NCBI RefSeq assembly: GCF_030369615.1
Contig: NZ_CP128494.1
Location: forward strand, 1,088,001-1,152,000
Length of the DNA stretch: 64,000 nucleotides
Source: Geobacillus stearothermophilus ATCC 12980
Lineage (GTDB): Bacteria > Bacillota > Bacilli > Bacillales > Anoxybacillaceae
Reading direction: 5' to 3'
Both the position numbers and the translations under genes were made by a program. Below the pieces are notes generated by a model, which was given only the letters and a program-made list of their open reading frames with translations, ran no database searches and was not told the origin of the DNA. This document shows positions 7,583 through 17,720 of this stretch, in pieces (within the stretch, counting starts at the first letter, position 1; every line of letters begins with the position of its first letter).

Positions 7583-9139
7583 ATGGGTTCGATCATCATC
7601 TCCGCTTTGCTTGCCTTAGTCATTGGTGCCGTTGTTGGCTTTTTTGTTCGCAAATCGATTGCCGAAGCGAAAATCGGCGGCGCGAAAGCAGCTGCCGAGC
7701 AGCTGATTGAAGAGGCGAGACGCGAGGCGGACGCCTTGAAAAAAGAGGCGCTTCTCGAAGCGAAAGACGAGATTCATAAATTGCGGACGGAAGCGGAGCG
7801 CGACATCCGCGACCGGAGAAGCGAGCTCCAAAAACAAGAAAACCGCTTGATGCAAAAGGAGGAAAACCTCGATCGCAAAGATGAAGCGCTCAACAAACGC
7901 GAGGCGCTGCTTGAAGCGAAGGAAGAAGCGTTAAACGAAAGACAACAGCATATTGAACAAATGGAAAGCAAAGTGGAAGCGCTCGTGAAGCAGCAACAAA
8001 CCGAACTCGAACGCATTTCCGGCCTGACGCGTGACGATGCGCGCCAGCTCATTTTGGAACGCGTTGAAAAAGAACTGTCCCATGAGATTGCCATGATGAT
8101 CAAAGAGGCGGAAACGCGGGCGAAAGAGGAAGCGGACAAGCGGGCGAAAGCGATTTTGTCGCTGGCCATCCAGCGCTGTGCCGCCGACCATGTCGCCGAA
8201 ACGACGGTGTCCGTCGTCAACTTGCCAAACGATGAAATGAAAGGGCGGATCATCGGGCGCGAAGGGCGGAACATTCGCACGCTTGAGACGCTGACTGGCA
8301 TCGATTTAATTATCGATGATACGCCGGAAGCGGTGATTTTGTCCGGATTTGATCCGATTCGCCGCGAAACGGCGCGCATCGCGTTAGACAAGCTTGTGCA
8401 AGACGGACGCATCCACCCGGCGCGCATTGAAGAAATGGTGGAAAAGGCGCGCCGCGAAGTCGATGAGCACATTCGCGAAGTCGGTGAGCAGACGACGTTT
8501 GAAGTCGGCGTCCATGGCTTGCATCCGGATTTGATCAAAATTTTAGGGCGGCTGAAGTTCCGGACGAGCTACGGACAAAACGTCTTGAAACATTCGGTGG
8601 AAGTGGCGTTTTTAGCCGGACTGATGGCGGCCGAACTCGGAGAAGACGAAATGTTGGCGCGCCGGGCCGGCTTGCTTCATGATATCGGCAAGGCGATCGA
8701 CCATGAGGTTGAAGGCAGCCACGTGGAGATCGGCGTCGAGCTGGCGACGAAGTACAAAGAACATCCCGTCGTCATCAACAGCATCGCCTCCCACCATGGC
8801 GACACCGAGCCGACATCGGTCATCGCGGTGCTTGTGGCGGCGGCGGATGCGCTCTCCGCAGCGCGGCCGGGAGCGCGTAGCGAGACGCTGGAAAACTATA
8901 TTCGCCGCTTAGAGAAACTGGAGGAAATCGCGGAATCGTACGAAGGCGTGGAAAAATCGTACGCCATCCAGGCCGGCCGCGAAGTGCGCATCATGGTCAA
9001 GCCGGATATGATCGACGATTTGGAAGCGCACCGGTTGGCGCGTGACATCCGCAAACGGATTGAAGAAGAGCTCGACTACCCGGGCCATATTAAAGTGACC
9101 GTCATCCGTGAAACGCGCGCGGTCGAATATGCGAAATAA
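7583..9139 (+). CDS. rny: Ribonuclease Y
   Basis: 518 residues, the usual RNase Y length. Order of parts: N-terminal transmembrane helix ([20 protein letters not shown]), a long charged coiled coil (about residues 35-200), a KH RNA-binding domain ([32 protein letters not shown]), and an HD phosphohydrolase domain with the HDIGKA motif near residue 365. It is the membrane-anchored endoribonuclease that initiates mRNA decay in Bacillus. The ATG at 7583 follows GGAGG at 7571; the open frame extends upstream but those codons lack a ribosome site. ymdB follows, as in B. subtilis. Confidence 0.95.
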   Translation: MGSIIISALLALVIGAVVGFFVRKSIAEAKIGGAKAAAEQLIEEARREADALKKEALLEAKDEIHKLRTEAERDIRDRRSELQKQENRLMQKEENLDRKDEALNKREALLEAKEEALNERQQHIEQMESKVEALVKQQQTELERISGLTRDDARQLILERVEKELSHEIAMMIKEAETRAKEEADKRAKAILSLAIQRCAADHVAETTVSVVNLPNDEMKGRIIGREGRNIRTLETLTGIDLIIDDTPEAVILSGFDPIRRETARIALDKLVQDGRIHPARIEEMVEKARREVDEHIREVGEQTTFEVGVHGLHPDLIKILGRLKFRTSYGQNVLKHSVEVAFLAGLMAAELGEDEMLARRAGLLHDIGKAIDHEVEGSHVEIGVELATKYKEHPVVINSIASHHGDTEPTSVIAVLVAAADALSAARPGARSETLENYIRRLEKLEEIAESYEGVEKSYAIQAGREVRIMVKPDMIDDLEAHRLARDIRKRIEEELDYPGHIKVTVIRETRAVEYAK

Positions 9140-9168
9140 AGTGGCATCCTATTGCCACTTTATTTTTC
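9135..9168 (+). terminator. Terminator overlapping the rny stop
   Basis: A 12-bp stem AATAAAGTGGCA / TGCCACTTTATT with a 6-nt loop and T-run; the stem includes the rny stop codon. Confidence 0.85.
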
Positions 9169-9182
9169 TTTGAAAATAATGA

Positions 9183-9244
9183 ATCCATGAGCGGTTATTT
9201 TCATGCTTGGGTGGCGAGTAAAAGCTTACTCATGGATGTTTTTT
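9183..9244 (+). promoter_or_regulatory. Long-loop hairpin between rny and ymdB
   Basis: ATCCATGAG (9183-9191) pairs with CTCATGGAT (9229-9237), enclosing 37 nt, and is followed by G and six T. It is either a second terminator or an attenuator upstream of ymdB. Confidence 0.45.
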
Positions 9245-9327
9245 GTGCGTAAAATGAGAAAGTACAATGGATCCGCGCCACCTTTGAAGCGAAGCGCCAT
9301 ATTTTTTTGATTAGAAAGGGATCGATC

Positions 9328-10122
9328 ATGAGAATCTTATTTATCGGCGATGTCGTCGGTTCGCCGGGGCAAAAAATGGTCGAGCATTATTTGCCGAAAT
9401 TAAAAGAAAAACACCGTCCCGATATCGTCATCATCAACGGTGAAAACGCCGCCGGCGGGAAAGGGATCACCGAGCCGATTTACCGGGCGTTTTTGGCCCA
9501 AGGAGCCCATGTTGTGACATTAGGCAACCATGCGTGGGACAAGCGTGATATTTTTGAATTCATCGATCAGGCGAAGGCGCTCATCCGCCCGGCGAACTAT
9601 CCGCCCGGCACACCGGGAAAAGGCATCGTCTACGTGCCGACCGAGCAAGGGGAGGCGGCGGTCATCAACTTGCAAGGGCGGACGTTTTTGCCGGCGATTG
9701 ACTGTCCGTTTCAAAAAGCGGATGAATTGATTGCCGCTGCCTCGACGCGCACGTCGGTCATCATTGTTGATTTTCACGCTGAGGCGACAAGCGAAAAACA
9801 GGCGATGGGCTGGCACTTGGATGGGCGCGTGTCGGCCGTCATCGGCACGCATACGCACGTTCAGACGGCGGACAATCGCATTTTGCCGAAGGGTACGGCG
9901 TACATTACCGATGTCGGCATGACCGGCCCGTATGACGGCATTTTAGGGGTTGACCGCGACGCGGTGCTGCGCAAATTTTTAACCGGACTGCCGGTCCGGT
10001 TCGGCGTCAAGGAAGGACGAAGCCAGCTGAACGCGGTGCTTGTCGATGTTGATGGAAAAAGCGGGCGTGCGCTTGGCATTGAACGGTTGATCATTAATGA
10101 CGACCACCCATATTTTGAATAA
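9328..10122 (+). CDS. ymdB: YmdB metallophosphoesterase (2',3'-cyclic-nucleotide phosphodiesterase family)
   Basis: 264 residues. Metal-binding motifs of the calcineurin-like family are visible: GDVVGSPG at the N-terminus, NGENAAGG, GNHAWDKRDIF, DFHAEATSEKQAMGWHLDGRVSAVIGTHTHVQT, and GMTGPYDGILG. In B. subtilis YmdB influences biofilm, motility and nanotube formation and genetically interacts with RNase Y. ATG at 9328 is preceded by AGAAAGGGA. It is co-oriented with rny and spoVS. Confidence 0.92.
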   Translation: MRILFIGDVVGSPGQKMVEHYLPKLKEKHRPDIVIINGENAAGGKGITEPIYRAFLAQGAHVVTLGNHAWDKRDIFEFIDQAKALIRPANYPPGTPGKGIVYVPTEQGEAAVINLQGRTFLPAIDCPFQKADELIAAASTRTSVIIVDFHAEATSEKQAMGWHLDGRVSAVIGTHTHVQTADNRILPKGTAYITDVGMTGPYDGILGVDRDAVLRKFLTGLPVRFGVKEGRSQLNAVLVDVDGKSGRALGIERLIINDDHPYFE

Positions 10123-10163
10123 TCGTTTCTTTAAAAAATTTTAAAAACAAGCTTCTCCTCAGC

Positions 10164-10188
10164 AGGAATAGTTGTCGAAACAGTGAAT
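10164..10188 (+). promoter_or_regulatory. Putative sigma-H promoter of spoVS
   Basis: AGGAATA (10164-10170), then an 11-bp spacer, then A-N2-GAAT (10182-10188). This matches the sigma-H pattern RnAGGAwww-N11/12-RnnGAAT. B. subtilis spoVS is known to be sigma-H dependent. Confidence 0.7.
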
Positions 10189-10251
10189 ATAGTTACAGTG
10201 AAGACATTTTACCGTAATCTATTTTTCAAGGGGACGAGGGAGGAGCTAGAA

Positions 10252-10512
10252 ATGGAAATATTAAAAGTTTCAGCAAAGTCGAATCCGAACTCTGTAGCCG
10301 GTGCACTTGCCGGGGTGCTGCGCGAGCGCGGCGCGGCGGAAATTCAGGCGATCGGTGCAGGTGCATTGAACCAAGCCGTTAAGGCAGTAGCGATCGCACG
10401 AGGGTTTGTGGCACCAAGCGGCATGGACTTGATTTGCATTCCGGCGTTTACCGATATTATTATTGACGGAGAAGAGCGGACCGCCATTAAATTAATCGTC
10501 GAACCTCGTTAA
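10252..10512 (+). CDS. spoVS: Stage V sporulation protein S
   Basis: 86 residues, the standard SpoVS length, starting MEILKVSAKSNPNSVAGALAGVLRERG; an almost invariant small Alba-fold-like protein required for efficient spore coat assembly and septum effects in B. subtilis. The ATG at 10252 follows GAGGGAGGAG. A sigma-H-like promoter lies upstream and a terminator downstream, so it is monocistronic here. Confidence 0.96.
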   Translation: MEILKVSAKSNPNSVAGALAGVLRERGAAEIQAIGAGALNQAVKAVAIARGFVAPSGMDLICIPAFTDIIIDGEERTAIKLIVEPR

Positions 10513-10539
10513 CTCGATGATGAGTCAATGGTAAAATAT

Positions 10540-10590
10540 AACCTGTTGGCGCCTTCGCTGTAGAAGGCAGGCAGGTTATTTTTGCTTTTT
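10540..10590 (+). terminator. Terminator after spoVS
   Basis: Outer stem AACCTG / CAGGTT and inner stem GCCTTC / GAAGGC, followed by ATTTTTGCTTTTTT. Confidence 0.8.
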
Positions 10591-10605
10591 TAAGGGGGAA
10601 AACGA

Positions 10606-11529
10606 ATGATTTTCGATGTCCACTGTGATGCGCTCATGAAGCTATGGCAAGACCGGTCGTTGTCGTTTCACGATGGGGCACCGCTTCATGTCACCTTTTC
10701 TGGCATGGCGGAAGCGGGAATAAAAGTGCAATGTTTTGCCATTTACGTGCCGGAAACCGTGCCGGAAGAAGCCCGGTTCACAGCGGCATTGGAGATGGTG
10801 GACATTTTCTTTGCCCGCATCGTCGAGGCGTTCCCGTCCGTCAAGTTTGTGCGGACGAAGCAGGATATCGCCGCACTGAAAGAAGGGGAAATTGGCGCGA
10901 TGTTGACGCTCGAAGGATGCGACGCCATCGGTGCCAACCTTGTCAAGTTAAAGACGCTTCTTCGCCTCGGCGTCGCTTCTGTCGGCCTGACGTGGAACTT
11001 TCCAAACGCCGTCGCCGACGGGGCGTGGGAGAAGCGCGGCGCCGGCTTGACCGCGTTTGGCCGGCAAGTCGTCGAGCTGCTCAATGAAACAAAGCGGTGG
11101 GTCGATGTGTCCCATTTGTCGGAAAGAGCGTTTTGGGATGTGATCGAAACAGCCTGTTTTCCGATCGCTTCTCATTCGAACGCCCATCGCCTCTGCCCGC
11201 ATCCGCGCAATCTGACGGACGAGCAGCTGAAAGCGCTGATTGAAAAAGACGGGATGATTGGCATCAATTTTGTCCCGTACTTTTTAACGAAGGACAAACG
11301 GAGAGCAACGATCGCCGATGTGCTTCGCCATCTTGACCATGTATGTGCGCTCGGAGGGGAAAACAACGTCGGGTTCGGCTCCGACTTTGACGGCATTACG
11401 GAAACGGTTTCCGGCCTTGAAACGGTGAAGCAATACGACCAGCTCGTCAATGAGTTGTACAAGCATTACTCCGCCGAACAAGCATCCCGCTTTTTATTCG
11501 GCAACTTCTACGCCCATTTACCGGAGTGA
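10606..11529 (+). CDS. Membrane dipeptidase, peptidase family M19
   Basis: 307 residues. The M19 zinc-site motifs are present: HCDALMKLW near the N-terminus, LTLEGCDAIG (metal-bridging Glu), DVSHLSERAFWDV, ASHSNAHRLCPHPRN and GFGSDFDGI. The family hydrolyses dipeptides, some with D-amino acids. The ATG at 10606 has AAGGGGGAA upstream. It probably stands alone: a terminator lies before it and a repeat element begins about 40 bp after its stop. The substrate cannot be told from sequence. Confidence 0.88.
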   Translation: MIFDVHCDALMKLWQDRSLSFHDGAPLHVTFSGMAEAGIKVQCFAIYVPETVPEEARFTAALEMVDIFFARIVEAFPSVKFVRTKQDIAALKEGEIGAMLTLEGCDAIGANLVKLKTLLRLGVASVGLTWNFPNAVADGAWEKRGAGLTAFGRQVVELLNETKRWVDVSHLSERAFWDVIETACFPIASHSNAHRLCPHPRNLTDEQLKALIEKDGMIGINFVPYFLTKDKRRATIADVLRHLDHVCALGGENNVGFGSDFDGITETVSGLETVKQYDQLVNELYKHYSAEQASRFLFGNFYAHLPE

Positions 11530-11571
11530 CGAATATCACGGAGTATCGGATCTGCGTATCCTAAAATATTA

Positions 11572-11901
11572 TAGATGCAATTTGAAGATTTACCATTTGC
11601 AGCTTTTATCGACTGTCAGGCGACCGAACAACGCCGATTCACAGACCCATATATGGGTCTGTGAAGCAGGTGGTTGTTCGGTCTTCCGTCACGCCTTGGC
11701 GTGACGGGGCAAGCCTATGGCTTGCCTTCGACAGTCGAAAATGGACAAACCGCTTTTCCGTCAAGGATATGTTAAACTTCTTCGTTGCATCTATCCTGAA
11801 AATACCCGAACTCCAAAATGTGTAAAGTTGTAAAATTCAACATAGAGGTCTTTTCATCCTTCCGATGGTGACGAAATTTTTTTGTCATGGGAGTCTATAT
11901 A
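11572..11901. repeat. Composite hairpin repeat, copy B
   Basis: Core 11572-11793 (TAGATGCAA...TTGCATCTA) plus constant arm 11794-11901 ending TCTATATA. The arm is nearly identical to that of copy A, while the core is inverted relative to copy A. It lies between the dipeptidase gene and korA. Confidence 0.85.
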
Positions 11902-12016
11902 GAAGACAGGGCATCCGCGGTGCCGGCTGAAAAAGGCGTTCAAAATGATAGTTTCCTTGTCAGAAAAGTGGTACAATAGTAGCGAAAGGCTGGAGTGAAT
12001 ATGAAGGGGTGTAAGC

Positions 12017-13789
12017 ATGATCGAACAGCTGTCATGGAAGGTGGGCGGCCAGCAAGGGGAAGGAATTGAAAGTACAGGAGAAATTTTTTCCACAGCGCTG
12101 AACCGCCTCGGATATTACTTATATGGATACCGTCATTTTTCTTCACGCATCAAAGGGGGTCATACGAACAACAAAATCCGCGTCAGCACGAAGCCGGTGC
12201 GGGCGGTCGCAGACGATTTGGACATCTTGGTGGCGTTCGACCAAGAGACGATTGACTTCAACTTTCACGAGCTGCACAGCGGCGGCATCGTCATGGCGGA
12301 CGCCAAGTTCAATCCGGTCATTCCGGAGCGGGAAGGGGTCGTCCTTTATGCCGTTCCGTTTACTGATATCGCCACAAGCCTTGGTAACTCGCTCATGAAA
12401 AACATGGTTGCCATCGGCGCGACGAGTGCAGTGCTCGGATTGGATCCGGCCGTGTTCGAAAGCGTTGTCGCCGACACGTTTGGCCGCAAAGGGGCGCAAG
12501 TCGTCGAGAAAAACATGGAAGCGATCCGCGCCGGAGCCGAATATATGAAAGAGCTGTTGGGCGGGCGCGTCGAACCTATGAAACTGGCAAAAGCGGACGG
12601 CAAACAGCGGATGTTCATGATCGGCAACGACGCGATCGCCTTGGGCGCCTTGGCCGGCGGGGCGCGCTTTATGGCGGCGTATCCGATCACCCCCGCCTCG
12701 GAAATTATGGAGTATTTAATTAAAAAGCTTCCGGATCTCGGCGGCACGGTCATCCAAACAGAAGACGAAATCGCCGCCTGCACGATGGCGATCGGCGCCA
12801 ACTACGCCGGCGCCCGGGCGTTCACCGCTTCCGCTGGTCCGGGTCTGTCGCTCATGGCTGAAGCGATCGGCTTAGCCGGAATGACAGAAACGCCGCTTGT
12901 TGTGGTTGACACGCAGCGCGGCGGCCCGAGCACCGGCTTGCCGACGAAGCAAGAACAATCGGACTTGCTTGCGATGATTTACGGCACGCACGGGGAAATC
13001 CCGAAAATCGTCATGGCGCCAAGCACGGTTGAAGAAGCGTTTTATGACATGGCAGAAGCGTTCAACTTGGCTGAAGAATATCAGTGTCCGGTCATTTTCT
13101 TGTCGGATTTGCAGCTGTCGCTCGGCAAACAAACGGTCGAGCCGCTCGATTACGACCGGATCGAGATTCGCCGCGGCAAACTCGTCAGCGAGGAATTGCC
13201 GCCGCTTCCGGGCAAAGACAACTTCAAACGATATGAGGTGACGCCGGACGGCATTTCGCCGCGGGTGCTGCCGGGAACGAAACACGGCATCCACCACGTC
13301 ACCGGGGTCGAGCATGCCGAAACGGGCCGCCCGTCGGAAACGGCAGCGAACCGCCGGACGCAAATGGAAAAGCGGCTGCGCAAACTCGAGCACATCCACT
13401 TCCCGACGCCGGTGCACAAACAACTCCGCCACGAAGAACCGGATTTGCTCCTTGTTGGCTTTTTATCGACGCGCGGAGCGATTGAGGAAGCGATCGAACG
13501 CCTCGAGCAGGACGGTGTTAAAGTCAACCATGCGCACATCCGCCTGCTTCATCCGTTCCCGGTTGACGACGTGCGGCCGCTTGTCGAAAAAGCGAAGCGG
13601 GTCGTCGTCGTTGAGCAAAAAGCGACCGGGCAATTGGCAAGCTTGTTGAAAATGCATGTCGGGCATGCGGACAAAATCGCCAGCGTCTTGAAATTTGACG
13701 GCAATCCGTTTTTGCCGGGCAATGTCTATACTAAATGCAAGGAGTTGTTAGCACAATGGCCACCTTTAAAGATTTCCGCAATGATGTGA
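12017..13789 (+). CDS. korA: 2-oxoacid:acceptor oxidoreductase, fused gamma-alpha subunit
   Basis: 590 residues. The first roughly 190 residues are the gamma domain (VGGQQGEGIESTGEIFSTALNRLGYY), fused to an alpha domain beginning GNDAIALGALAGGARFMAAYPITPASEIMEYL. The YPITP motif is diagnostic of this family. With korB it oxidatively decarboxylates a 2-oxoacid, probably 2-oxoglutarate, and passes electrons to ferredoxin. ATG at 12017 follows AAGGGGTG. korB begins inside its 3' end (34-nt overlap), indicating translational coupling. The assignment to 2-oxoglutarate rather than pyruvate rests on similarity to Bacillaceae annotations. Confidence 0.85.
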   Translation: MIEQLSWKVGGQQGEGIESTGEIFSTALNRLGYYLYGYRHFSSRIKGGHTNNKIRVSTKPVRAVADDLDILVAFDQETIDFNFHELHSGGIVMADAKFNPVIPEREGVVLYAVPFTDIATSLGNSLMKNMVAIGATSAVLGLDPAVFESVVADTFGRKGAQVVEKNMEAIRAGAEYMKELLGGRVEPMKLAKADGKQRMFMIGNDAIALGALAGGARFMAAYPITPASEIMEYLIKKLPDLGGTVIQTEDEIAACTMAIGANYAGARAFTASAGPGLSLMAEAIGLAGMTETPLVVVDTQRGGPSTGLPTKQEQSDLLAMIYGTHGEIPKIVMAPSTVEEAFYDMAEAFNLAEEYQCPVIFLSDLQLSLGKQTVEPLDYDRIEIRRGKLVSEELPPLPGKDNFKRYEVTPDGISPRVLPGTKHGIHHVTGVEHAETGRPSETAANRRTQMEKRLRKLEHIHFPTPVHKQLRHEEPDLLLVGFLSTRGAIEEAIERLEQDGVKVNHAHIRLLHPFPVDDVRPLVEKAKRVVVVEQKATGQLASLLKMHVGHADKIASVLKFDGNPFLPGNVYTKCKELLAQWPPLKISAMM

Positions 13790-14622
13790 AGCCAAACTGG
13801 TGTCCGGGCTGCGGCGACTTTTCCGTTCAGGCCGCCATTCAGCGCGCCGCTGCCAACCTCGGTTTGGAGCCGCACGAACTCGCGGTCATTTCCGGGATCG
13901 GCTGCTCCGGCCGCATTTCCGGCTACATTCATTCCTATGGGTTTCACGGCACGCACGGCCGCGCCTTGCCGCTCGCCCAAGGGGTGAAAATGGCGAACCG
14001 CAACTTGACGGTCATCGCCGCCGGCGGCGACGGTGATGGGTTTGCGATCGGCATGGGGCATACGGTTCATGCCATTCGCCGCAACATTGACATCACGTAT
14101 ATCGTCATGGACAACCAAATTTACGGGCTGACAAAAGGCCAAACATCGCCTCGCAGCGCCACCGGGTTTCAAACGAAAAGTACGCCGCAAGGGTCGATCG
14201 AGCCGGCGTTGTCGCCGCTTGAAATCGCGTTAAGCGCCGGAGCGACGTTTGTGGCGCAAAGCTTTTCAAGCGACCTAAAAGAGTTGACAAGCTTAATTGA
14301 AGAAGGCATCAAACATAAAGGATTTTCCCTCATTAACGTCTTCAGCCCGTGCGTCACGTACAATAAAGTCAACACGTACGAATGGTTTAAAGAGCGGCTG
14401 GTGAAAGTGAGCGACATTGAAGGGTACGACCCGTCCGACCGGGCGATGGCGATGCAGACGGTGATGAAATACGACGGGCTTGTCACCGGGCTCATTTACC
14501 AAAATAAAGAGCAAAAATCATACCAAGAACTCGTCCCGGGCTACCGTGATACACCGCTTACTGAAGCCGATTTGAAATTGAGCAAAGAAAAGTTTGCCGA
14601 GCTTGTAGCAGAGTTTATGTAA
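13756..14622 (+). CDS. korB: 2-oxoacid:acceptor oxidoreductase beta subunit
   Basis: 288 residues carrying the thiamine diphosphate site (GDGDGFAIGMGHTVHAIRRNIDITYIVMDN) and the WCPGCGDF cysteine motif near the N-terminus. It forms the catalytic complex with KorA. The ATG at 13756 is chosen over an upstream in-frame ATG at 13735 because AAGGAG (13739-13744) lies between them. It overlaps korA by 34 nt. Confidence 0.88.
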   Translation: MATFKDFRNDVKPNWCPGCGDFSVQAAIQRAAANLGLEPHELAVISGIGCSGRISGYIHSYGFHGTHGRALPLAQGVKMANRNLTVIAAGGDGDGFAIGMGHTVHAIRRNIDITYIVMDNQIYGLTKGQTSPRSATGFQTKSTPQGSIEPALSPLEIALSAGATFVAQSFSSDLKELTSLIEEGIKHKGFSLINVFSPCVTYNKVNTYEWFKERLVKVSDIEGYDPSDRAMAMQTVMKYDGLVTGLIYQNKEQKSYQELVPGYRDTPLTEADLKLSKEKFAELVAEFM

Positions 14623-14652
14623 CATATAGAAAGATTGGAAGTGATTCACACT

Positions 14653-14687
14653 CGATGGGGGGCTTGCCTCATCGGGCGTTTTTTGTT
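14653..14687 (+). terminator. Terminator after korB
   Basis: Stem CGATGGGG / CCTCATCG (one G-T pair), then GGGCG and TTTTTT. Confidence 0.65.
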
Positions 14688-14847
14688 ATCATAGCGTGTT
14701 CCGGACATCCGGAATAAATCCCATTGTGTTTCATGACGGTTGACGCTATACTATGGTAGTGTGTGATGGAAGAAATTTGCGAGGAAGGCGGGCGGCCAAC
14801 AAAGCGCCTGCGATCTACATTATTACGAATGAGGAAAGGAGATTGCG

Positions 14848-16419
14848 ATGAACGAAAAACAACGGTTGGAACAAACAGCGCAAATTGAGACGGCAAGCCA
14901 TCCAGCGGACAGAAAATCCGCCTTGGACCGGCTGAAGGAAAAAACGACGAAAGACTACGAGAAATATTTCACGAAAGTGTTTTTGCCGCCGAATTTGAAA
15001 GAAGCGAAAAAGCGCGGCAAAGAGGAAATTCAATATGTAAAAGACTTTGCGATTCCGGACGAGTTCCGCGGCATGGGGCGCGGGCGGAAGTTTTACATCC
15101 GCACATACGGCTGCCAGATGAACGAACATGATACGGAAGTGATGGCCGGCATTTTCATGGCGCTCGGCTATGAGCCGACCGACCGTCCGGAAGAGGCAAA
15201 CGTCATTTTGCTCAACACGTGCGCGATCCGTGAAAACGCGGAAAACAAAGTGTTCGGCGAGCTCGGCTACTTAAAGCCGCTCAAAACGACCAATCCGGAC
15301 TTGCTTCTTGGCGTGTGCGGCTGTATGTCGCAAGAAGAAGCGGTCGTTAATAAAATTTTAAAGCAATACCAATATGTTGATATGATTTTCGGCACGCACA
15401 ACATCCATCGACTTCCTTACATTTTGCATGAAGCATATATGTCAAAAGAAATGGTTGTCGAGGTGTGGTCGAAAGAAGGCGACGTTGTCGAAAACTTGCC
15501 GAAAGCGCGAAAAGGCCGCATTAAAGCATGGGTCAATATTATGTACGGCTGTGACAAGTTTTGCACGTATTGCATCGTTCCGTATACGCGCGGCAAGGAG
15601 CGAAGCCGCCGTCCGGAAGACATCATCCAAGAAGTGCGCCAGCTCGCCGCCCAAGGCTATAAAGAAATCACGCTGCTTGGGCAAAACGTCAACGCTTACG
15701 GGAAAGACTTCACCGACATCCAGTACGGCCTTGGCGATTTAATGGATGAGCTGCGCAAAATTGACATTGCCCGCATCCGCTTCACAACGAGCCATCCGCG
15801 CGACTTTGACGACCGGCTCATCGAAGTGCTCGCCAAACGCGGCAACTTGGTTGAGCATATCCATCTGCCGGTGCAATCGGGCAGCACAGAAATTTTAAAA
15901 ATGATGGGCCGCAAATATACGCGCGAGGAGTACTTGGAGCTCGTCCGCAAAATTAAAGCCGCCATTCCGGACGTCGCGTTGACGACGGACATCATCGTCG
16001 GCTTCCCGAACGAGACGGACGAGCAGTTTGAAGAAACGCTGTCGCTTTACCGCGAAGTGGAGTTTGATTCAGCGTATACGTTCATTTACTCGCCGCGCGA
16101 AGGCACGCCGGCGGCGAACATGAAGGACAACGTGCCGATGGAAGTGAAAAAAGAGCGGCTCAAGCGGCTCAACGACCTTGTTCAAGAAATCGCGGCCAAG
16201 AAAATGAAGCAATACGAAGGCCAAGTCGTCGAAGTGCTCGTCGAAGGCGAAAGCAAAACGAACCCGGACGTGCTGGCCGGCTACACACGCAAAAACAAGC
16301 TCGTCCACTTCGTCGGCCCCAAATCGCTCATTGGCCAATTGGTCAACGTGCGCATTACAGAAGCGAAAACGTGGACGCTGACGGGCGAATTCGTGAATGA
16401 AGCGATCGAGGTGAACTGA
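14848..16419 (+). CDS. miaB: tRNA-2-methylthio-N6-dimethylallyladenosine synthase
   Basis: 523-residue radical-SAM methylthiotransferase. An N-terminal extension precedes the UPF0004 domain with its cluster cysteines ([27 protein letters not shown]). The radical-SAM CxxxCxxC follows as [22 protein letters not shown]-terminal TRAM domain ([15 protein letters not shown] to [10 protein letters not shown]) completes the protein. It adds the methylthio group to i6A37 made by MiaA, whose gene lies at 28961. ymcA starts one base after its stop. Confidence 0.95.
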   Translation: MNEKQRLEQTAQIETASHPADRKSALDRLKEKTTKDYEKYFTKVFLPPNLKEAKKRGKEEIQYVKDFAIPDEFRGMGRGRKFYIRTYGCQMNEHDTEVMAGIFMALGYEPTDRPEEANVILLNTCAIRENAENKVFGELGYLKPLKTTNPDLLLGVCGCMSQEEAVVNKILKQYQYVDMIFGTHNIHRLPYILHEAYMSKEMVVEVWSKEGDVVENLPKARKGRIKAWVNIMYGCDKFCTYCIVPYTRGKERSRRPEDIIQEVRQLAAQGYKEITLLGQNVNAYGKDFTDIQYGLGDLMDELRKIDIARIRFTTSHPRDFDDRLIEVLAKRGNLVEHIHLPVQSGSTEILKMMGRKYTREEYLELVRKIKAAIPDVALTTDIIVGFPNETDEQFEETLSLYREVEFDSAYTFIYSPREGTPAANMKDNVPMEVKKERLKRLNDLVQEIAAKKMKQYEGQVVEVLVEGESKTNPDVLAGYTRKNKLVHFVGPKSLIGQLVNVRITEAKTWTLTGEFVNEAIEVN

Positions 16420-16420
16420 T

Positions 16421-16852
16421 ATGGCGAAATATACGCGGGATGAAGTGCTGGCGCAGGCGAAGCAGTTGGCGAAAATGATCGCCGAAACCGAGGAAGTCGA
16501 CTTTTTCAAACGAGCGGAGGAAAAAATCCACCAAAATGAAAAAGTGCGCACATTGATCAACGAACTAAAATCGCTGCAAAAACAAGCCGTCAACTTGCAA
16601 CACTACGGCAAACATGAGGCGCTCAAGCAGGTCGAGGCCAAAATTGACGCCATTTACGAGCAGCTCGAACAAATTCCGATCGTGGGCGAGTTCCAGCAGT
16701 CGCAAGCTGAGGTGAACGACCTGCTTCAGCTCGTCGCCTCGACGATTTCGAATACGGTGACCGATGAAATTCTCGCTTCGACGGGCGGCGATGTGCTGCG
16801 CGGCGAAACAGGTGCTGCCCTTCGCTACAACAAGCACGGCGGCTGCCATTAA
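16421..16852 (+). CDS. ymcA: YmcA (RicA) of the YlbF/YmcA family
   Basis: 143 residues, helical, MAKYTRDEVLAQAKQLAKMIAETEEVDFFKRAEEKIHQNEKV, with the YlbF/YmcA domain across most of its length. In B. subtilis it joins YlbF and YaaT in a complex that binds RNase Y and affects mRNA maturation, sporulation, competence and biofilm. The miaB-ymcA-cotE order is the B. subtilis one, and ymcA is essentially contiguous with miaB. Confidence 0.9.
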   Translation: MAKYTRDEVLAQAKQLAKMIAETEEVDFFKRAEEKIHQNEKVRTLINELKSLQKQAVNLQHYGKHEALKQVEAKIDAIYEQLEQIPIVGEFQQSQAEVNDLLQLVASTISNTVTDEILASTGGDVLRGETGAALRYNKHGGCH

Positions 16853-16865
16853 TGGCATGCGGCTC

Positions 16866-16893
16866 AAAAGCGTCCTTCGGGGCGCTTTTTTTC
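16866..16893 (+). terminator. Terminator after ymcA
   Basis: Stem AAAAGCGTCC / GGGCGCTTTT with TTCG loop and T-run. Confidence 0.88.
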
Positions 16894-16955
16894 TTATGGG
16901 CGCGCTCTCCCTTCCCCCAAACCGCGGGCGGCTGCCTGGCGGCAAAAAAGAAGGC

Positions 16956-17041
16956 ACATCGAACGGAGCAGGCGCATACAATGAACTATACGGAATAATG
17001 ATTCATTTGCTGTGCACATTAGCGGAGATGGCGCATAGGAT
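16956..17041 (+). promoter_or_regulatory. Candidate sporulation promoters of cotE (sigma-K and sigma-E like)
   Basis: Sigma-K-like: AC (16956-16957), 17 bp, CATACAAT (16975-16982). Sigma-E-like: GCACATT (17014-17020), 13 bp, CATAGGAT (17034-17041). B. subtilis cotE is known to be read from one promoter of each type, which is why both were sought here. Confidence 0.45.
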
Positions 17042-17075
17042 GAAATGAAGATTCATTTGAGGAGGGTTCCGTTCG

Positions 17076-17624
17076 ATGTCTGAATACAGAGAAATTATTA
17101 CGAAAGCCGTTGTTGGCAAAGGCCGCAAGTTTACACAATCGACCCATACGGTGACGGCGCCGAACCGCCCGTCAAGCATTCTTGGCTGCTGGATCATCAA
17201 CCACCGTTATGAAGCGAAAAAATGCGATAAAACGGTCGAAATTCACGGCCATTATGACATCAACGTCTGGTATTCGTACAACCACAATACAAAAACCGAA
17301 GTCGTCACCGAAACGGTGTCGTATACGGACGTCGTCAAATTAAAATATCGCGACAAAGATCATTTAATCAGCGATGACACCGATGTCATTGTCCGCGTCA
17401 TCCAGCAGCCGAACTGCCTCGAATGCACGATTTCGCCAAACGGCAATAAAATCGTTGTCGATGTTGAGCGGGAGTTTGTCGCCGAAGTGATCGGCGAAAC
17501 GAAGGTGTGCGTTGCCATCAATCCGGAAGGATGCGGCAAGGACGACGATTTTTGCGACGAGGATGACCTTGATGAAGAATTAGAAGATTTAAGCCCAGAT
17601 TTGCTGCTTGGCGAAGAAGAATAA
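17076..17624 (+). CDS. cotE: Outer spore coat morphogenetic protein CotE
   Basis: 182 residues, very close to B. subtilis CotE in length and sequence ([36 protein letters not shown]), with a strongly acidic C-terminal tail ([22 protein letters not shown]). It assembles around the forespore and organises the outer coat. ATG at 17076 has GAGGAGGG upstream. It is flanked by terminators, consistent with its own developmental promoters. Confidence 0.95.
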   Translation: MSEYREIITKAVVGKGRKFTQSTHTVTAPNRPSSILGCWIINHRYEAKKCDKTVEIHGHYDINVWYSYNHNTKTEVVTETVSYTDVVKLKYRDKDHLISDDTDVIVRVIQQPNCLECTISPNGNKIVVDVEREFVAEVIGETKVCVAINPEGCGKDDDFCDEDDLDEELEDLSPDLLLGEEE

Positions 17625-17656
17625 AACTAGGAAATTTCTTTCCTAGTTTTTTCTTT
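17623..17656 (+). terminator. Terminator after cotE
   Basis: Stem AAAACTAGGAAA / TTTCCTAGTTTT with a T-rich tail; it overlaps the stop codon. Confidence 0.88.
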
Positions 17657-17720
17657 TGCCGCTTGTTATAATAGTAGCGCAATCAACGAGCCTTCGGGCC
17701 GAAAAGGTTGGGGAGAAGCG

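Noticed and set aside
11450..11704. An 84-residue open frame overlapping the dipeptidase end and repeat copy B
   Set aside because: The same peptide ending appears in reverse from copy A (6021-6248), because both read through the repeat hairpins. It has no ribosome site.
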